Shown: positions 35,987 through 44,570 of the stretch, one piece after another
How the letters are laid out: every line of letters begins with the position of its first letter
Position numbering within the stretch: position 1 is the first letter of the stretch
From: Sphingomonas hankookensis
GTDB lineage: Bacteria; Pseudomonadota; Alphaproteobacteria; Sphingomonadales; Sphingomonadaceae
Assembly (NCBI RefSeq): GCF_022664465.1
Contig: NZ_JAKREV010000001.1
Span: 1,054,001 to 1,118,000, forward strand
Direction of reading: 5' to 3'
DNA length: 64,000 bases
The notes under the pieces: model-generated
Told to the model about the DNA's origin: nothing
Seen by the model: only the letters and a program-made list of their open reading frames with translations
Database searches by the model: none
Position numbers and translations under genes: made by a program

Positions 35987-36847
35987 ATGACGCCGGCGCA
36001 GCGCAACTATCACGACCGGATGCGGCGCGCGCTCGATCATATCGACCGCCATCTGGACGACGATCTCGACCTTGCCACCATCAGCGCGGTCGCGGCCTTC
36101 TCGCCCTGGCATTTCCATCGCCAGTTCACCGCGACCTTCGGATTGCCCGTCCACCGCTATGTCCAGCTCGCCCGGCTGAAGCGCGCGTCCTACCGGCTCG
36201 CCTTCCGCACCGATCACGTCACCGACATCGCGCTGGATGCCGGCTACGACGCGCCCGATGCTTTCGCGCGCGCCTTTCGCCGGCGCTTCGGCCAGTCGCC
36301 GACGTCGTTCCGTTCCGCGCCCGACTGGGCACCGTGGCGCGCGGCGCTCCTGCCGCTCGATCAATCGAGGACGATCATGACCTTCGCACCCGTCACCCTC
36401 CGCGACTTCCCCGCCACGCCCATCGCCATCATGGAACATCGCGGCGATCCCGCCACGATCGGCGACACCATCCGCCGCTTCATCGCATGGCGCCGCACGC
36501 GCGGCCTGTCGCCCGCTACCAGCGCCACCTTCAACCGCTTCCACAGCGATCCCGCAGACCTCGCCGCCGGCCCGGTCCGCATCGACCTGTGCGTCGCCAC
36601 CGACCGCACGTTCCCGGCAAGCGACGGCGTGTTCGCCGATACCCTCCCCGGCGGCCGCTGCGCCGTCCTGCGCGTGACCGGTCGCAGCGACGATCTGGAG
36701 GACGCCGCGCTCCACCTCTATCGCGACTGGCTGCCCGACAGCGGCGAAGAACTGCGCGACGCCCCGCTCTTCTGCCAGCGCGTCCGCTTCTTCCCCGACG
36801 CGGCCGAGGGAGAGGCGATCACCGACCTGTTCCTGCCGATTCGGTAG
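35987..36847 (+). CDS. AraC-family regulator with GyrI-like effector domain
   Basis: Transcription regulator of 286 residues. The AraC-type DNA-binding part is N-terminal (about 5-105): LATISAVAAFSPWHFHRQFT is the first helix-turn-helix and VTDIALDAGYDAPDAFARAF, with RRFGQSPTSFR, the second. The C-terminal half (about 130-286) is a GyrI/BmrR-like small-molecule domain with MTFAPVTLRDFPATPIAIME, GRCAVLRVTG and a WLPDSGEELRDAPLF segment. This Rob/SoxS-like arrangement with a GyrI sensor suggests sensing of a drug or amphipathic compound. ATG at 35987 with AAGGAACGGAC upstream. Confidence 0.92.
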   Translation: MTPAQRNYHDRMRRALDHIDRHLDDDLDLATISAVAAFSPWHFHRQFTATFGLPVHRYVQLARLKRASYRLAFRTDHVTDIALDAGYDAPDAFARAFRRRFGQSPTSFRSAPDWAPWRAALLPLDQSRTIMTFAPVTLRDFPATPIAIMEHRGDPATIGDTIRRFIAWRRTRGLSPATSATFNRFHSDPADLAAGPVRIDLCVATDRTFPASDGVFADTLPGGRCAVLRVTGRSDDLEDAALHLYRDWLPDSGEELRDAPLFCQRVRFFPDAAEGEAITDLFLPIR

Positions 36848-36885
36848 CATACCCACTGCAAAAACCAGCCGCATAGGCCTTTAGC

Positions 36886-36972
36886 GTATCCCCGCGCAGG
36901 CGGGGATCCAGGGTTATTGGAGCCAGGCCGTGGCTCCATATCGCCCTGGACCCCCGCCCGCGCGTGGGTACG
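36886..36972. repeat. Inverted palindromic repeat pair
   Basis: GTATCCCCGCGCAGGCGGGG with ATCCAGGG (36886-36912) faces CCCTGGACCCCCGCCCGCGC with GTGGGTAC (36945-36970). GGAGCCAGGCCGTGGCTCC forms a further hairpin between them. This gap runs to 37178, and the remaining 200 bases hold no gene that I can support, only the leader of the esterase gene. Confidence 0.65.
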
Positions 36973-37178
36973 GCAAACAACGACTCACCTCGCAGAAAAC
37001 CACTTTCCTACTCGCCCCGCCGCCATCAGGATCGCCGAACCGATCGCCTGTCCGCCCTCCGAACCACACCGCCGCCGACCACAAAACCGACACAAGGACG
37101 CATTTCGCACGAGTGTGAACTTAGTGAACTTTGGCCCGACCTTGCGCCGCGCCGCCCCCGCCCGATAGGAAGCACCCC

Positions 37179-38078
37179 ATGGCCAAGCCGTTGCAACTGC
37201 TCGTCTTCCTGTTCCTGCTATTCGCCGGCACCGCCGTACAGGCCGCACCGCGCTGTACCTTCGCCCCTGGCGGCGATCAGCGGATCGCGATCGGCAACGG
37301 CCGCTCGGTCCTGGTCCACACCCCGCGCGGGTTCGATCCCGCCACCGCCGCCCCGCTCGTCATACTGCTCCACGGCAGCGGCGGCACCGGCGCGGCGATG
37401 CTACGCGATTCGCACCTCGCCGAGGCATCGGACAAGCACGGCTTCGTCGTCGCGGCACCCGATGCCGGCATCCCGCATGACAAGGGTTTCGTCTGGAACA
37501 TTCCCGGCGTGCCCACCGTCACCGGTGCCATCCCCGGCTCCGACGCCCCTAACGACGTCGCCTTCATCGGCGCGCTGATCGACCAGCTGGCCAAGGCGGG
37601 CTGTGCCGACCCGGCCCGTGTCTACGCCACCGGCCTGTCGGGCGGGGGTCGCATGACGTCGTGGCTCGGCTGCGTCGCGACCGACCGCTTCGCCGCGATC
37701 GCACCCGTCGTGGGCTTACGCGCCGGCAACCCGCTCGCCAGCGACCCGGCCCGCCCCGACCCGGCGACCTGCCGCCCGTCGAAGCAGCTGCCGGTGATCG
37801 CCTTTGCCGGCGATGCCGACACCACCAACCCCATTCAGGGCGGCGGCGCCAAATACTGGTCCTACACCATGCACGCCGCCGAGCAGCGCTGGGCCGCCCT
37901 CAACGGCTGCACCGCCGCCCCCACCACCCGCTGGGTCGCGCCCAAGGTGTACGAGGAACGCTACACCACGTGCCGGAACGGCGCCGACGTGGCCGGGCGG
38001 ATCACCGTCGGCGGCGGGCATAGCTGGGTGGTCGACAACGACGCGCTCTGGGCGTTCCTGTCGGCGCATCGCCGCTAA
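37179..38078 (+). CDS. Exported esterase/poly(3-hydroxybutyrate) depolymerase-like hydrolase
   Basis: Serine hydrolase of 299 residues with a signal peptide (LQLLVFLFLLFAGTAVQAA). The alpha/beta fold has the oxyanion region PLVILLHGSGGTGAAMLRDS, nucleophile elbow VYATGLSGGGRMTSWLGCVA (about residue 150), acid in VIAFAGDADTTNPIQGGG and the His in TVGGGHSWVVDNDALW. It is similar to LpqC/feruloyl-esterase-type PHB depolymerases. The polymer or ester cleaved is unknown. Six cysteines suggest disulfides, fitting a periplasmic or secreted enzyme. ATG at 37179 with AGGA upstream. Confidence 0.87.
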   Translation: MAKPLQLLVFLFLLFAGTAVQAAPRCTFAPGGDQRIAIGNGRSVLVHTPRGFDPATAAPLVILLHGSGGTGAAMLRDSHLAEASDKHGFVVAAPDAGIPHDKGFVWNIPGVPTVTGAIPGSDAPNDVAFIGALIDQLAKAGCADPARVYATGLSGGGRMTSWLGCVATDRFAAIAPVVGLRAGNPLASDPARPDPATCRPSKQLPVIAFAGDADTTNPIQGGGAKYWSYTMHAAEQRWAALNGCTAAPTTRWVAPKVYEERYTTCRNGADVAGRITVGGGHSWVVDNDALWAFLSAHRR

Positions 38079-38296
38079 GGCCAGTCGGGGAACCCTGCGT
38101 CCCGGCGTCCCTTGCGTCGATACCACCAGAGGCTGAACCGATGCAGCAGGACGATTGCGATAAGCAGGGTCAGGAACAACGGCAGCATCGCCCATCGCCC
38201 GTCCCATTCGAACCACAGCCCCAACAGGAAGGGCAGAACCGGTAGTAGCAGCCGCATCTCGAACCGGAACCGATGCAGATCCGTATCCGAGCGCAA
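38075..38296 (-). CDS. Small membrane protein, about 73 aa
   Basis: Two hydrophobic helices (LLLPVLPFLLGLWFEWDGRW and AMLPLFLTLLIAIVLLHRFS) are followed by a basic tail WWYRRKGRRDAGFPDWP. No family is recognised. The start is uncertain. TTG at 38296 gives an amphipathic lead RSDTDLHRFRFE and has GAAAGG 11 bases upstream. ATG at 38257 gives 60 residues but has no ribosome site. The stop overlaps that of the convergent esterase gene by four bases. Confidence 0.55.
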   Translation of the reverse strand: MRSDTDLHRFRFEMRLLLPVLPFLLGLWFEWDGRWAMLPLFLTLLIAIVLLHRFSLWWYRRKGRRDAGFPDWP

Positions 38297-38435
38297 CGCC
38301 GGATCGGCCTTTCGTGGGGACCTGTCGGGCTTGCTCGATCAGGCGGTCGGACCACGTCATGATGACAGAATGGCGGGGATCGGGACCGATCGCCAGCCCC
38401 TTCCCAAATCGCCCCGGATCGGCCAAGCCGCGCGG

Positions 38436-39020
38436 ATGACCGTCCGCACCCTCTTCCCGACCCAGCTCTATGAAGCGAACCTCGCCGACGACGCGCTGGT
38501 CGCCGATCTCGACGCATCGGTCCGCGCGCTGGCCGAGGACGACATGGCCGGGCGCCGCTGGTCGAAGGACAAGGGCTATCGCGGCTATACATCCTATGCC
38601 TCGCTCAACGACCTGCCGTTGCGCGACCCGGCCTTTGCCGACCTGAAACGCGTGCTCGACCGCCATGTCGCCAAGTTCGCCGCGGCGTGCGCGATGGAAT
38701 TGGGGGGGCGCAAGCTCAAGCTCGACAGCCTGTGGGTGAACCTGCTGAAACCCGGCGGCGGGCATTCGGGCCATCTTCATCCGCACAGCGTCGTGTCGGG
38801 CACCGTCTATGTCGCGGTCCCCGAGGGCGCGGGCGGCATCCGCTTCGAAGACCCGCGGCTGCCGATGCTGATGGCCGCCCCCACCCGCCCCGGCACCTTC
38901 GAGACGGTAGCGCCGGGGCCCGGCACGCTGCTGCTGTGGGAAAGCTGGCTGCGCCACGAAGTCATGCCGCATGCCGGAAAGGGCGAGCGGATCAGCGTCA
39001 GCTTCAACTACCGCTGGTAA
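38436..39020 (+). CDS. 2-oxoglutarate-Fe(II) oxygenase-like protein (TIGR02466 type)
   Basis: A 194-residue soluble protein starting MTVRTLFPTQLYEANLAD. The family pattern WVNLLKPGGGHSGHLHPHSV and SGTVYVAVPEGAGGIRFEDP supplies the first iron ligands. The distal His and Arg sit in LRHEVMPHAGKGERISVSFN, ending YRW. Phage and alphaproteobacterial members of this group are predicted hydroxylases of unknown substrate. The transporter that follows starts five bases after the stop, so the two may be coupled. Confidence 0.82.
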   Translation: MTVRTLFPTQLYEANLADDALVADLDASVRALAEDDMAGRRWSKDKGYRGYTSYASLNDLPLRDPAFADLKRVLDRHVAKFAAACAMELGGRKLKLDSLWVNLLKPGGGHSGHLHPHSVVSGTVYVAVPEGAGGIRFEDPRLPMLMAAPTRPGTFETVAPGPGTLLLWESWLRHEVMPHAGKGERISVSFNYRW

Positions 39021-39024
39021 TGCC

Positions 39025-39930
39025 GTGCAGCCCGTCGCCCGCGAACGCCGTGTCCTGACGCTCTCGCTGGCGGCGACGTTGCTGTCGGCCGGTGGAAGTA
39101 TCGTGGCCGGGCTGTGGATCGGATCGAAATCGATCCTGTTCGACGGCATGTACGAGGTGGTCGACGCCGGGATGACCGCGCTCGCCATCGTCACCGCCGG
39201 GCTGATCGCGCGGGGCGAGGACCGGCGGTTCCAATATGGCTATTGGCACCTCGAACCGATGCTCGCCTTCGTCAACGGCATCGCGCTGGCGCTCGCCTGC
39301 GGCTATGCGCTGCTCGACGGTGCCAACGGCCTGCTGAACGGCGGGCGCGACGTCAGCTTCGGCTCCGGCGCGGTCGTGGCGCTGGTCAGCGGGCTGTGGA
39401 GCCTCGCAATGTGGGCGATCCTGCGCCGGGTTGCCCGCGACCTCGATTCGCAACTGGTCGCGGTCGATGCGCGCGGCTGGGCGACCGGGGCGGTGCTGTC
39501 GGGCGCGCTTGCCGCCGGTTTCGGGGTCGCGGGGGTGCTTCACCGCGCCGGTCATGGCGACTGGGCGCGAATCGTCGATCCCGCCGCGCTGGTGCTGGTG
39601 GCGCTGGCGCTGATCCCCTTTCCGATCGCCACCATCCGCCGGTCGGGACGCGAGCTGCTGCAGATCGCGCCTGCCGACCTCGACGCCCGCGTCCGCGACG
39701 CGACGCGGGCGGTCGCAGCGGCGCATGGCTTCATCGACTGCCGGTCGCATGTCGCGCGGATTGGGCGGCAGCAATTCGTCGACGTGGCGCTGGTCGCCGC
39801 CCCCGATGCGCTACCGGTCGCCTATGAACGGCTCGACGCGATCCGCCACGACCTTGCCGTCGCGATCGGCGGAGATGGCCCCGGCACCTGGCTCAGCGTC
39901 GACTTCACCGCCGATCCGCGCTGGATCTAA
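39025..39930 (+). CDS. Cation diffusion facilitator-like transporter, degenerate metal site
   Basis: A 301-residue inner-membrane protein with six hydrophobic segments followed by a cytoplasmic domain (about 205-301). GSKSILFDGMYEVVDAGMTA aligns with helix 2 of CDF zinc/iron transporters, and QLVAVDARGWATGAVLSGAL with helix 5. The usual HxxxD/DxxxD ligands are incomplete. In helix 2 the His is Tyr, and in helix 5 both ligands are Gly. The protein may carry another cation or have lost metal transport. The start is GTG at 39025, five bases past the oxygenase stop. Confidence 0.75.
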   Translation: MQPVARERRVLTLSLAATLLSAGGSIVAGLWIGSKSILFDGMYEVVDAGMTALAIVTAGLIARGEDRRFQYGYWHLEPMLAFVNGIALALACGYALLDGANGLLNGGRDVSFGSGAVVALVSGLWSLAMWAILRRVARDLDSQLVAVDARGWATGAVLSGALAAGFGVAGVLHRAGHGDWARIVDPAALVLVALALIPFPIATIRRSGRELLQIAPADLDARVRDATRAVAAAHGFIDCRSHVARIGRQQFVDVALVAAPDALPVAYERLDAIRHDLAVAIGGDGPGTWLSVDFTADPRWI

Positions 39931-39999
39931 GAGGTTTTTGCAATGCCCGGCGCCAGCGGCTAAGGCGCAGGCTTTCCATCGTCACCGGGATAGCATCAC

Positions 40000-41100
40000 G
40001 TGGGTTTTCGCTGCGGTATCGTCGGCCTGCCGAATGTCGGCAAGTCCACCCTGTTCAACGCCCTGACGCAGACGCAGGCGGCACAGGCGGCCAACTACCC
40101 CTTCTGCACGATCGAGCCGAACGTCGGTAACGTCGCCGTCCCCGATCCCCGGCTCGACGCGCTGTCGGACATCGCGGGCTCTGCCAAGAAGATCGAGACG
40201 CAGCTGGCGTTCGTCGACATCGCCGGGCTCGTCCGCGGCGCGTCGAAGGGCGAAGGGCTCGGCAACCAGTTCCTCGGCAACATTCGCGAAGTCGACGCGA
40301 TCGTCCACGTCCTGCGCTGTTTCGAGAATGACGATATTCAACATGTCGACGACCGGGTCGATCCGATCGCCGACGCCGATACCGTCGAGACCGAGCTGAT
40401 GCTGTCCGACCTCGAAAGCCTTGAAAAGCGCGTGCCCAACCTGACCAAGAAGGGGCAGCAGGGCGACAAGGAGGCGAAGGTCGCCGCGACCGTGCTCGGC
40501 CGCGCACTCGACCTGCTGCGCGAAGGCAAGCCCGCCCGCCTGACCGAGATCAAGGACGAGGAAGAGGAACGCCTGTTCGCGCAGGCGCAGCTGCTGACCG
40601 CCAAGCCGGTCCTCTACGTCTGCAACGTCAACGAGGAAGACGCCGCCGAGGGCAACGACCTGTCGGCCAAGGTCTTCGCCAAGGCGAAGGCAGAGGGTGC
40701 CGAGGCCGTCGTGGTCTCCGCCGCGATCGAGGCCGAGATCGCGACGATGGAGCCTGCCGACCGCGCCGAGTTCCTGTCCGACCTCGGCCTCGCCGAAACC
40801 GGCCTCGCCCGCGTCATCCGCGCCGGCTATTCGCTGCTGCACCTGCTGACCTTCTTTACCGTCGGCCCCAAGGAAGCCCGCGCCTGGACCGTGTCGGTCG
40901 GGGCGAAGGCACCGCAGGCCGCCGGTGAAATCCACAGCGATTTCGAACGCGGCTTCATCCGCGCCGAGACGATCGCCTATGACGACTATGTCGCCTGCAA
41001 GGGCGAAAGCGGCGCACGCGATGCGGGCAAGCTGCGTGCCGAGGGCAAGGAATATGTCGTGCAGGACGGCGACGTGATGCTGTTCCGCTTCAACGTCTGA
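40000..41100 (+). CDS. ychF: Redox-regulated ATPase/GTPase YchF (OLA1 family)
   Basis: Conserved P-loop ATPase of 366 residues that binds ribosomes and acts in stress and redox responses. It starts with GTG: GFRCGIVGLPNVGKSTLFNA is the G1 loop. YPFCTIEPNVGNVAVPDPRL is G2-like, FVDIAGLVRGASKGEGLGNQ is G3, YVCNVNEEDAA is the altered G4, and the C-terminal TGS domain reads LLTFFTVGPKEARAWTVSVG with YDDYVACKGESGARDAGKLR. Length and ending (VMLFRFNV) are typical. It stands 69 bases after the transporter gene. Confidence 0.97.
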   Translation: MGFRCGIVGLPNVGKSTLFNALTQTQAAQAANYPFCTIEPNVGNVAVPDPRLDALSDIAGSAKKIETQLAFVDIAGLVRGASKGEGLGNQFLGNIREVDAIVHVLRCFENDDIQHVDDRVDPIADADTVETELMLSDLESLEKRVPNLTKKGQQGDKEAKVAATVLGRALDLLREGKPARLTEIKDEEEERLFAQAQLLTAKPVLYVCNVNEEDAAEGNDLSAKVFAKAKAEGAEAVVVSAAIEAEIATMEPADRAEFLSDLGLAETGLARVIRAGYSLLHLLTFFTVGPKEARAWTVSVGAKAPQAAGEIHSDFERGFIRAETIAYDDYVACKGESGARDAGKLRAEGKEYVVQDGDVMLFRFNV

Positions 41101-41143
41101 TCATTCACGACCTCGTCATCGTAGAGCGTTAGCAGGTCCGGTC

Positions 41144-42400
41144 ATGCGTATCCCGACCCTCCTCACCGCGATCACCCTGCTGTGCGGCTGCACCACGCTG
41201 CCCATGCCAAAGACCGCCCCACCGGCGGTGGTCGAGGCGCGGGCGCCGGTCACGATCCTAATCGGCGTCGACGGCGCCCGGCCCGACTATCTGACGCCCG
41301 CTGCCGCCCCCAACCTGTCGCGACTGGCGGCGGCCGGCGTTTCGGCATCGATGCAGCCGTCGTTCCCTACCAAGACCTTTCCCAATTTCTGGACGATGGC
41401 CACCGGCGTCCGTCCTGACCAAAGCGGCATCGTCGGCAACAAGATGGAAGACGCGCGGCGCCCCGACGAGCATTTCACCATGGAGACGGTCGACCCGTTC
41501 TGGTGGAACGCCGCCAAGCCGATCTGGATCGCCGCCGAACAGGCCGGAATCCGCAGCGCGACGATGTTCTGGCCGGGCAGCGAGGTCGCGTGGGGCGGCA
41601 GCGGCAAGCCCGATCACGGCGTCTATGCCGGCGGCGCGCATGCGTCGGACTGGCAGGCGTTCAGTGCGGCGATCAACGCCGGGCAGCGCGTCGATGCCGT
41701 CGTCGACTGGCTCCGTCGCCCGGCCGCCACCCGGCCGCGTTTCGTCACGCTCTATTTCGACGATGTCGATATCGCCGGGCACGACCATGGCCCCGGCACG
41801 CCGGAAACCCTGACGGCGATGCGCAGGGTCGACGAACAGATTGGCCGGCTGCAACGCGAACTGGCCGCATTGGGCCAACCGGCCAACCTGATCGTCGTCG
41901 CCGATCATGGCATGGCGGCGATCGCCAACGACCGGGTGATCGCGTTCGACCGGGTGGCGCCCGCCGACAGCTATCGCCTGATCGAAACCGGTCCCTATGC
42001 CGCGATCGAACCGATGCCGGGCAAGCAGGCCGGACTGGCAACCGCGCTCGCCCGCCCGCATCCGCATATGCAATGCTGGCCCAAGGCGGCGATCCCGGCA
42101 CGGCTACGCTACGGCACCAACCCGCGGGTCGCCTCGTTCCTCTGTCTGGCGGAAATCGGATGGACGATCGCGCCGACCACCCCGACACGCCCGGTCACCG
42201 GTGGCGCGCATGGCTATGACGATGCCGCGCCGGAAATGCAGGCGCTGTTCGTCGCCGGCGGCCCGGCCTTTCGTTCGGGCGTGACGCTGCCTGCGTTCCG
42301 CAATACCGCGATCCACCCGCTGCTGCGCCGCATCCTCGGGCTCACCCCCGACCGGGCGCTCGACGGCGATTCGGGGATCGGTGCGACGGCACTGCGATAG
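41144..42400 (+). CDS. Lipoprotein nucleotide pyrophosphatase/phosphodiesterase
   Basis: Alkaline-phosphatase-superfamily enzyme of 418 residues in the NPP group. The lipobox is LLCGC (modified Cys about residue 16). ILIGVDGARPDYLTPAAAPN carries the first metal Asp. The catalytic Thr is in QPSFPTKTFPNFWTMATGVR near residue 77. LYFDDVDIAGHDHGPGTPET and LIVVADHGMAAIANDRVIAF carry the other metal ligands. The periplasmic or outer-membrane-bound enzyme probably hydrolyses nucleotide or phosphodiester substrates and may supply phosphate. ATG at 41144 with weak upstream purines. Confidence 0.9.
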   Translation: MRIPTLLTAITLLCGCTTLPMPKTAPPAVVEARAPVTILIGVDGARPDYLTPAAAPNLSRLAAAGVSASMQPSFPTKTFPNFWTMATGVRPDQSGIVGNKMEDARRPDEHFTMETVDPFWWNAAKPIWIAAEQAGIRSATMFWPGSEVAWGGSGKPDHGVYAGGAHASDWQAFSAAINAGQRVDAVVDWLRRPAATRPRFVTLYFDDVDIAGHDHGPGTPETLTAMRRVDEQIGRLQRELAALGQPANLIVVADHGMAAIANDRVIAFDRVAPADSYRLIETGPYAAIEPMPGKQAGLATALARPHPHMQCWPKAAIPARLRYGTNPRVASFLCLAEIGWTIAPTTPTRPVTGGAHGYDDAAPEMQALFVAGGPAFRSGVTLPAFRNTAIHPLLRRILGLTPDRALDGDSGIGATALR

Positions 42401-42439
42401 GGCTTGCGGAGCGACCCGTTTCGGGTTGAAACTGACAGC

Positions 42440-42898
42440 ATGCGCTATTTCGAAGACATCGCCGTCGGCGATACCGCCCGCTTCGGTTCCTACCCCGTCG
42501 ATCGCGACGCGGTGATCGATTTCGCCCGGCAATATGATCCACAGCCGTTCCACCTGTCGGATGAGGCGGCGGCGCAGACCCATTTCGGGCGCCTCGCCGC
42601 CAGTGGCTGGCACAGCTGCGCGATGACCATGGCGATGCTGGTCGAACATTGGAACGCCGATCCGGTCGCCAGTCTGGGCGCCGCCGGAATCGACGAGTTG
42701 CGCTGGAAACGCCCGGTCTATCCCGGCGATACGTTGTCGTGCGAAACCGAAGTGCTGTCGGCCAAACCGTCGAACAGCCGTCCGGAAATGGGCAGCGTCG
42801 CCAGCAAGGTGACCGTCCGCAATCAGGACGATCAGGTCGTGGTGACCTTCATCTCGCTCGCGCTGATCGCCACTAGGGCAGGCGCGACGAAGGGCTAG
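42440..42898 (+). CDS. MaoC-family (R)-specific enoyl-CoA hydratase-like protein
   Basis: A 152-residue hot-dog-fold protein. It begins MRYFEDIAVGDTARFGSYPV. The hydratase-2 motif appears as FARQYDPQPFHLSDEAAAQT and FGRLAASGWHSCAM. LRWKRPVYPGDTLSCETEVL is the second strand region. The catalytic Asp and His of the motif are present. It may hydrate an enoyl-CoA or act in fatty-acid or polyhydroxyalkanoate metabolism. The start at 42440 is used because the extra upstream codons are not family sequence. Confidence 0.9.
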   Translation: MRYFEDIAVGDTARFGSYPVDRDAVIDFARQYDPQPFHLSDEAAAQTHFGRLAASGWHSCAMTMAMLVEHWNADPVASLGAAGIDELRWKRPVYPGDTLSCETEVLSAKPSNSRPEMGSVASKVTVRNQDDQVVVTFISLALIATRAGATKG

Positions 42899-43014
42899 CT
42901 TCGATCCAAGTTCGCCGAAGCCGAAGGGATTTCAACAGAACACGACGCGTTTCGGGCGGTCGTGCCCTGCGGAAGCGGGGGTACGCGCTGGCAGTCGATC
43001 CGCCCTGATCCCGA

Positions 43015-43785
43015 TCAGTTCGGACGGCGGCCACCCCGTCCGCCGCCGCCACGCGGTCCACGCCCCTCGCCACCTCGAAATGCACCCGGGTTTCCACCGA
43101 TCCGCTCGGGCCGGTTGAAGCCGCGGCTGGCACCGGCATCCGGGCGACCGGGAACCGCCGACTGGCTGCTGCCACGCGGCACGTTCTGGAACCCGCGACG
43201 CCCGTCAAAGCCGGGCCGCGCTTGCCCCGGCACCGCATCGGGCCGGTTGCCACGCCATTCGCCGCGCGGACGGTCGCCGATATTCGGGCGTCCATCGCCG
43301 ACCCCCGCGCCCGGCCGATCGCGCCACCCGCCGGGGCGCCCCGGATAAGGCGACTGGCTGCTGCCGCGCGGGACATTCTGGAAGCCCGGACGATTGTCGA
43401 ACCCTGGGCGACGATCCCCACGCCAGCCCGGCCGGTTCCAATTGTCCCAGCGGGGCCGCCCGCCACCCCAATCCCCGCGCCACTGGCTGCGACGCTGCTG
43501 CCAATAGAAGCGCTGGCGATCGTTCCAGCGGAATGGCCGACGATAGCGGTCGTAGACATAATAGCCGGTGCCCGGATAATAATAGTCGCCGAACCAGCCC
43601 CAGTACGGATCGCCGAAACCGCCGCCAAAGCCGTCATAATATCCGCCACCGAGACCGCCGCCATAATAGCCGGGCGAGGCATAGCCCACGCCGACCCCAC
43701 CATAGCCGTAATCGCCATAGGCACAGGCTGAAGCCCCCGCCCCCATGGCCAAGGTCAACATGATCGCGCGAAGCCGATGAAACAT
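43015..43785 (-). CDS. Gly/Arg/Pro-rich exported protein
   Basis: A 256-residue protein with a signal or lipoprotein-like N-terminus (FHRLRAIMLTLAMGAGASAC). The first 90 mature residues are Gly/Tyr-rich (YASPGYYGGGLGGGYYDGFG, YYYPGTGYYVYDRYRRPFRW). The rest is Arg/Gly/Asn/Pro-rich low complexity. A module FQNVPRGSSQSxxPGRP occurs twice, near residues 135 and 205. The composition suggests a cell-surface or RNA-binding-like unstructured protein. Function unknown. ATG at 43785 with GGGAG nine bases upstream; the frame runs further upstream without support. Confidence 0.7.
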   Translation of the reverse strand: MFHRLRAIMLTLAMGAGASACAYGDYGYGGVGVGYASPGYYGGGLGGGYYDGFGGGFGDPYWGWFGDYYYPGTGYYVYDRYRRPFRWNDRQRFYWQQRRSQWRGDWGGGRPRWDNWNRPGWRGDRRPGFDNRPGFQNVPRGSSQSPYPGRPGGWRDRPGAGVGDGRPNIGDRPRGEWRGNRPDAVPGQARPGFDGRRGFQNVPRGSSQSAVPGRPDAGASRGFNRPERIGGNPGAFRGGEGRGPRGGGGRGGRRPN

Positions 43786-44008
43786 GGCGTTTGCTCCCGC
43801 TGGCGACGGGCTGCGGGCTCGGCGCCGAATTGGATGATGGACAAGCAACGGTCGGTCGCGACCGCTGGTTCCTGCACAGGCTGCAACGGGTACGCGCCCG
43901 TGCCTGAACGGGGGCTGTCCGGATCGCGCAGGTGGTTGATCGTGCGCGGCTTTCGGTGGGGAAAGGATGCCGCCCTGCCTTCTGGCGTTTAATCCATCTG
44001 ACCGAATC

Positions 44009-44257
44009 GTCCCCCCAGCGAAGGCTGGAGTCTCGAGCGGCTCTTGCCCCGTGCTATCACCGGAAGATCCCGGCCTTCGCTGGGATGACGTCCAGTTCAA
44101 AATAGACGAAGTGGACCTCCAGGATAGTCGCCGACCACGTTGAGCGCTCGTTGCCGCCCGAAACGCCCTTACGTCACCCCGGACTTGATCCGGGGTCTCG
44201 CTTTCTACTGTGGCCGGTGCAAGAATCGGGACCCCGGATCTAGTCCGGGGTAACGAT
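44009..44257. repeat. Palindromic repeats of two families
   Basis: An 84-bp pair, CCCCCCAGCGAAGGCTGGAG (about 44009) and the inverted GATCCCGGCCTTCGCTGGGA with TGACG (about 44067-44091), has the TCTCGxGCGGCTxxTGCCxCG spacer also seen at 50.0 kb. A second pair follows: CGTCACCCCGGACTTGATCC with GGGGTCTCGCTTT (44172-44204) and the inverted GGGACCCCGGATCTAGTCCG with GGGTAACG (44228-44255). The stretch from 43786 to 44008 holds nothing I can name. Confidence 0.65.
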
Positions 44258-44344
44258 GGGCAGGCATCGACGATGTCGAGCGAGCGGCGACTTCCGGACC
44301 GAAACGCTGTGACTTGAGTCAACCCGAGCGGTCCGGCACCGAGC

Positions 44345-44488
44345 CTACGAGCGAAGCACCGCTGTGTCCTGAGGTGCCATAGGAGGCGCTACAAACCACG
44401 GCGCATACCAGCCCCGCGTCGACACCGGCCCATACACCTCGGTGGAGGTCCGCGCCGACGTAAGTCCACCCGACAGGGTCCGAGCCAA
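44345..44488 (-). CDS. Possible short ORF or gene remnant
   Basis: The minus-strand frame ending at 44345 is open for about 75 codons before a stop and reads plausible protein. It runs through VFQPVRAVDRALARTLSGGL, TSARTSTEVYGPVSTRGWYA and PWFVAPPMAPQDTAVLRS. The only usable start is TTG at 44488 (47 residues); no ATG or GTG is in frame upstream before the apt gene. It could be a small gene, the end of a decayed gene or chance. No family is recognised. The opposite strand shows nothing better. Confidence 0.2.
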   Translation of the reverse strand: MARTLSGGLTSARTSTEVYGPVSTRGWYAPWFVAPPMAPQDTAVLRS

Positions 44489-44570
44489 GGCCCGATCGAC
44501 CGCTCTAACCGGTTGAAATACCGGCGCCGCGCCATCGGCTCCGACGCGCCTTACCCCGCGGCCGCCCGCC

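Noticed and set aside
44258..44570. 6S, tmRNA, RNase P or SRP RNA
   Set aside because: None of the conserved words of these RNAs is present on either strand.
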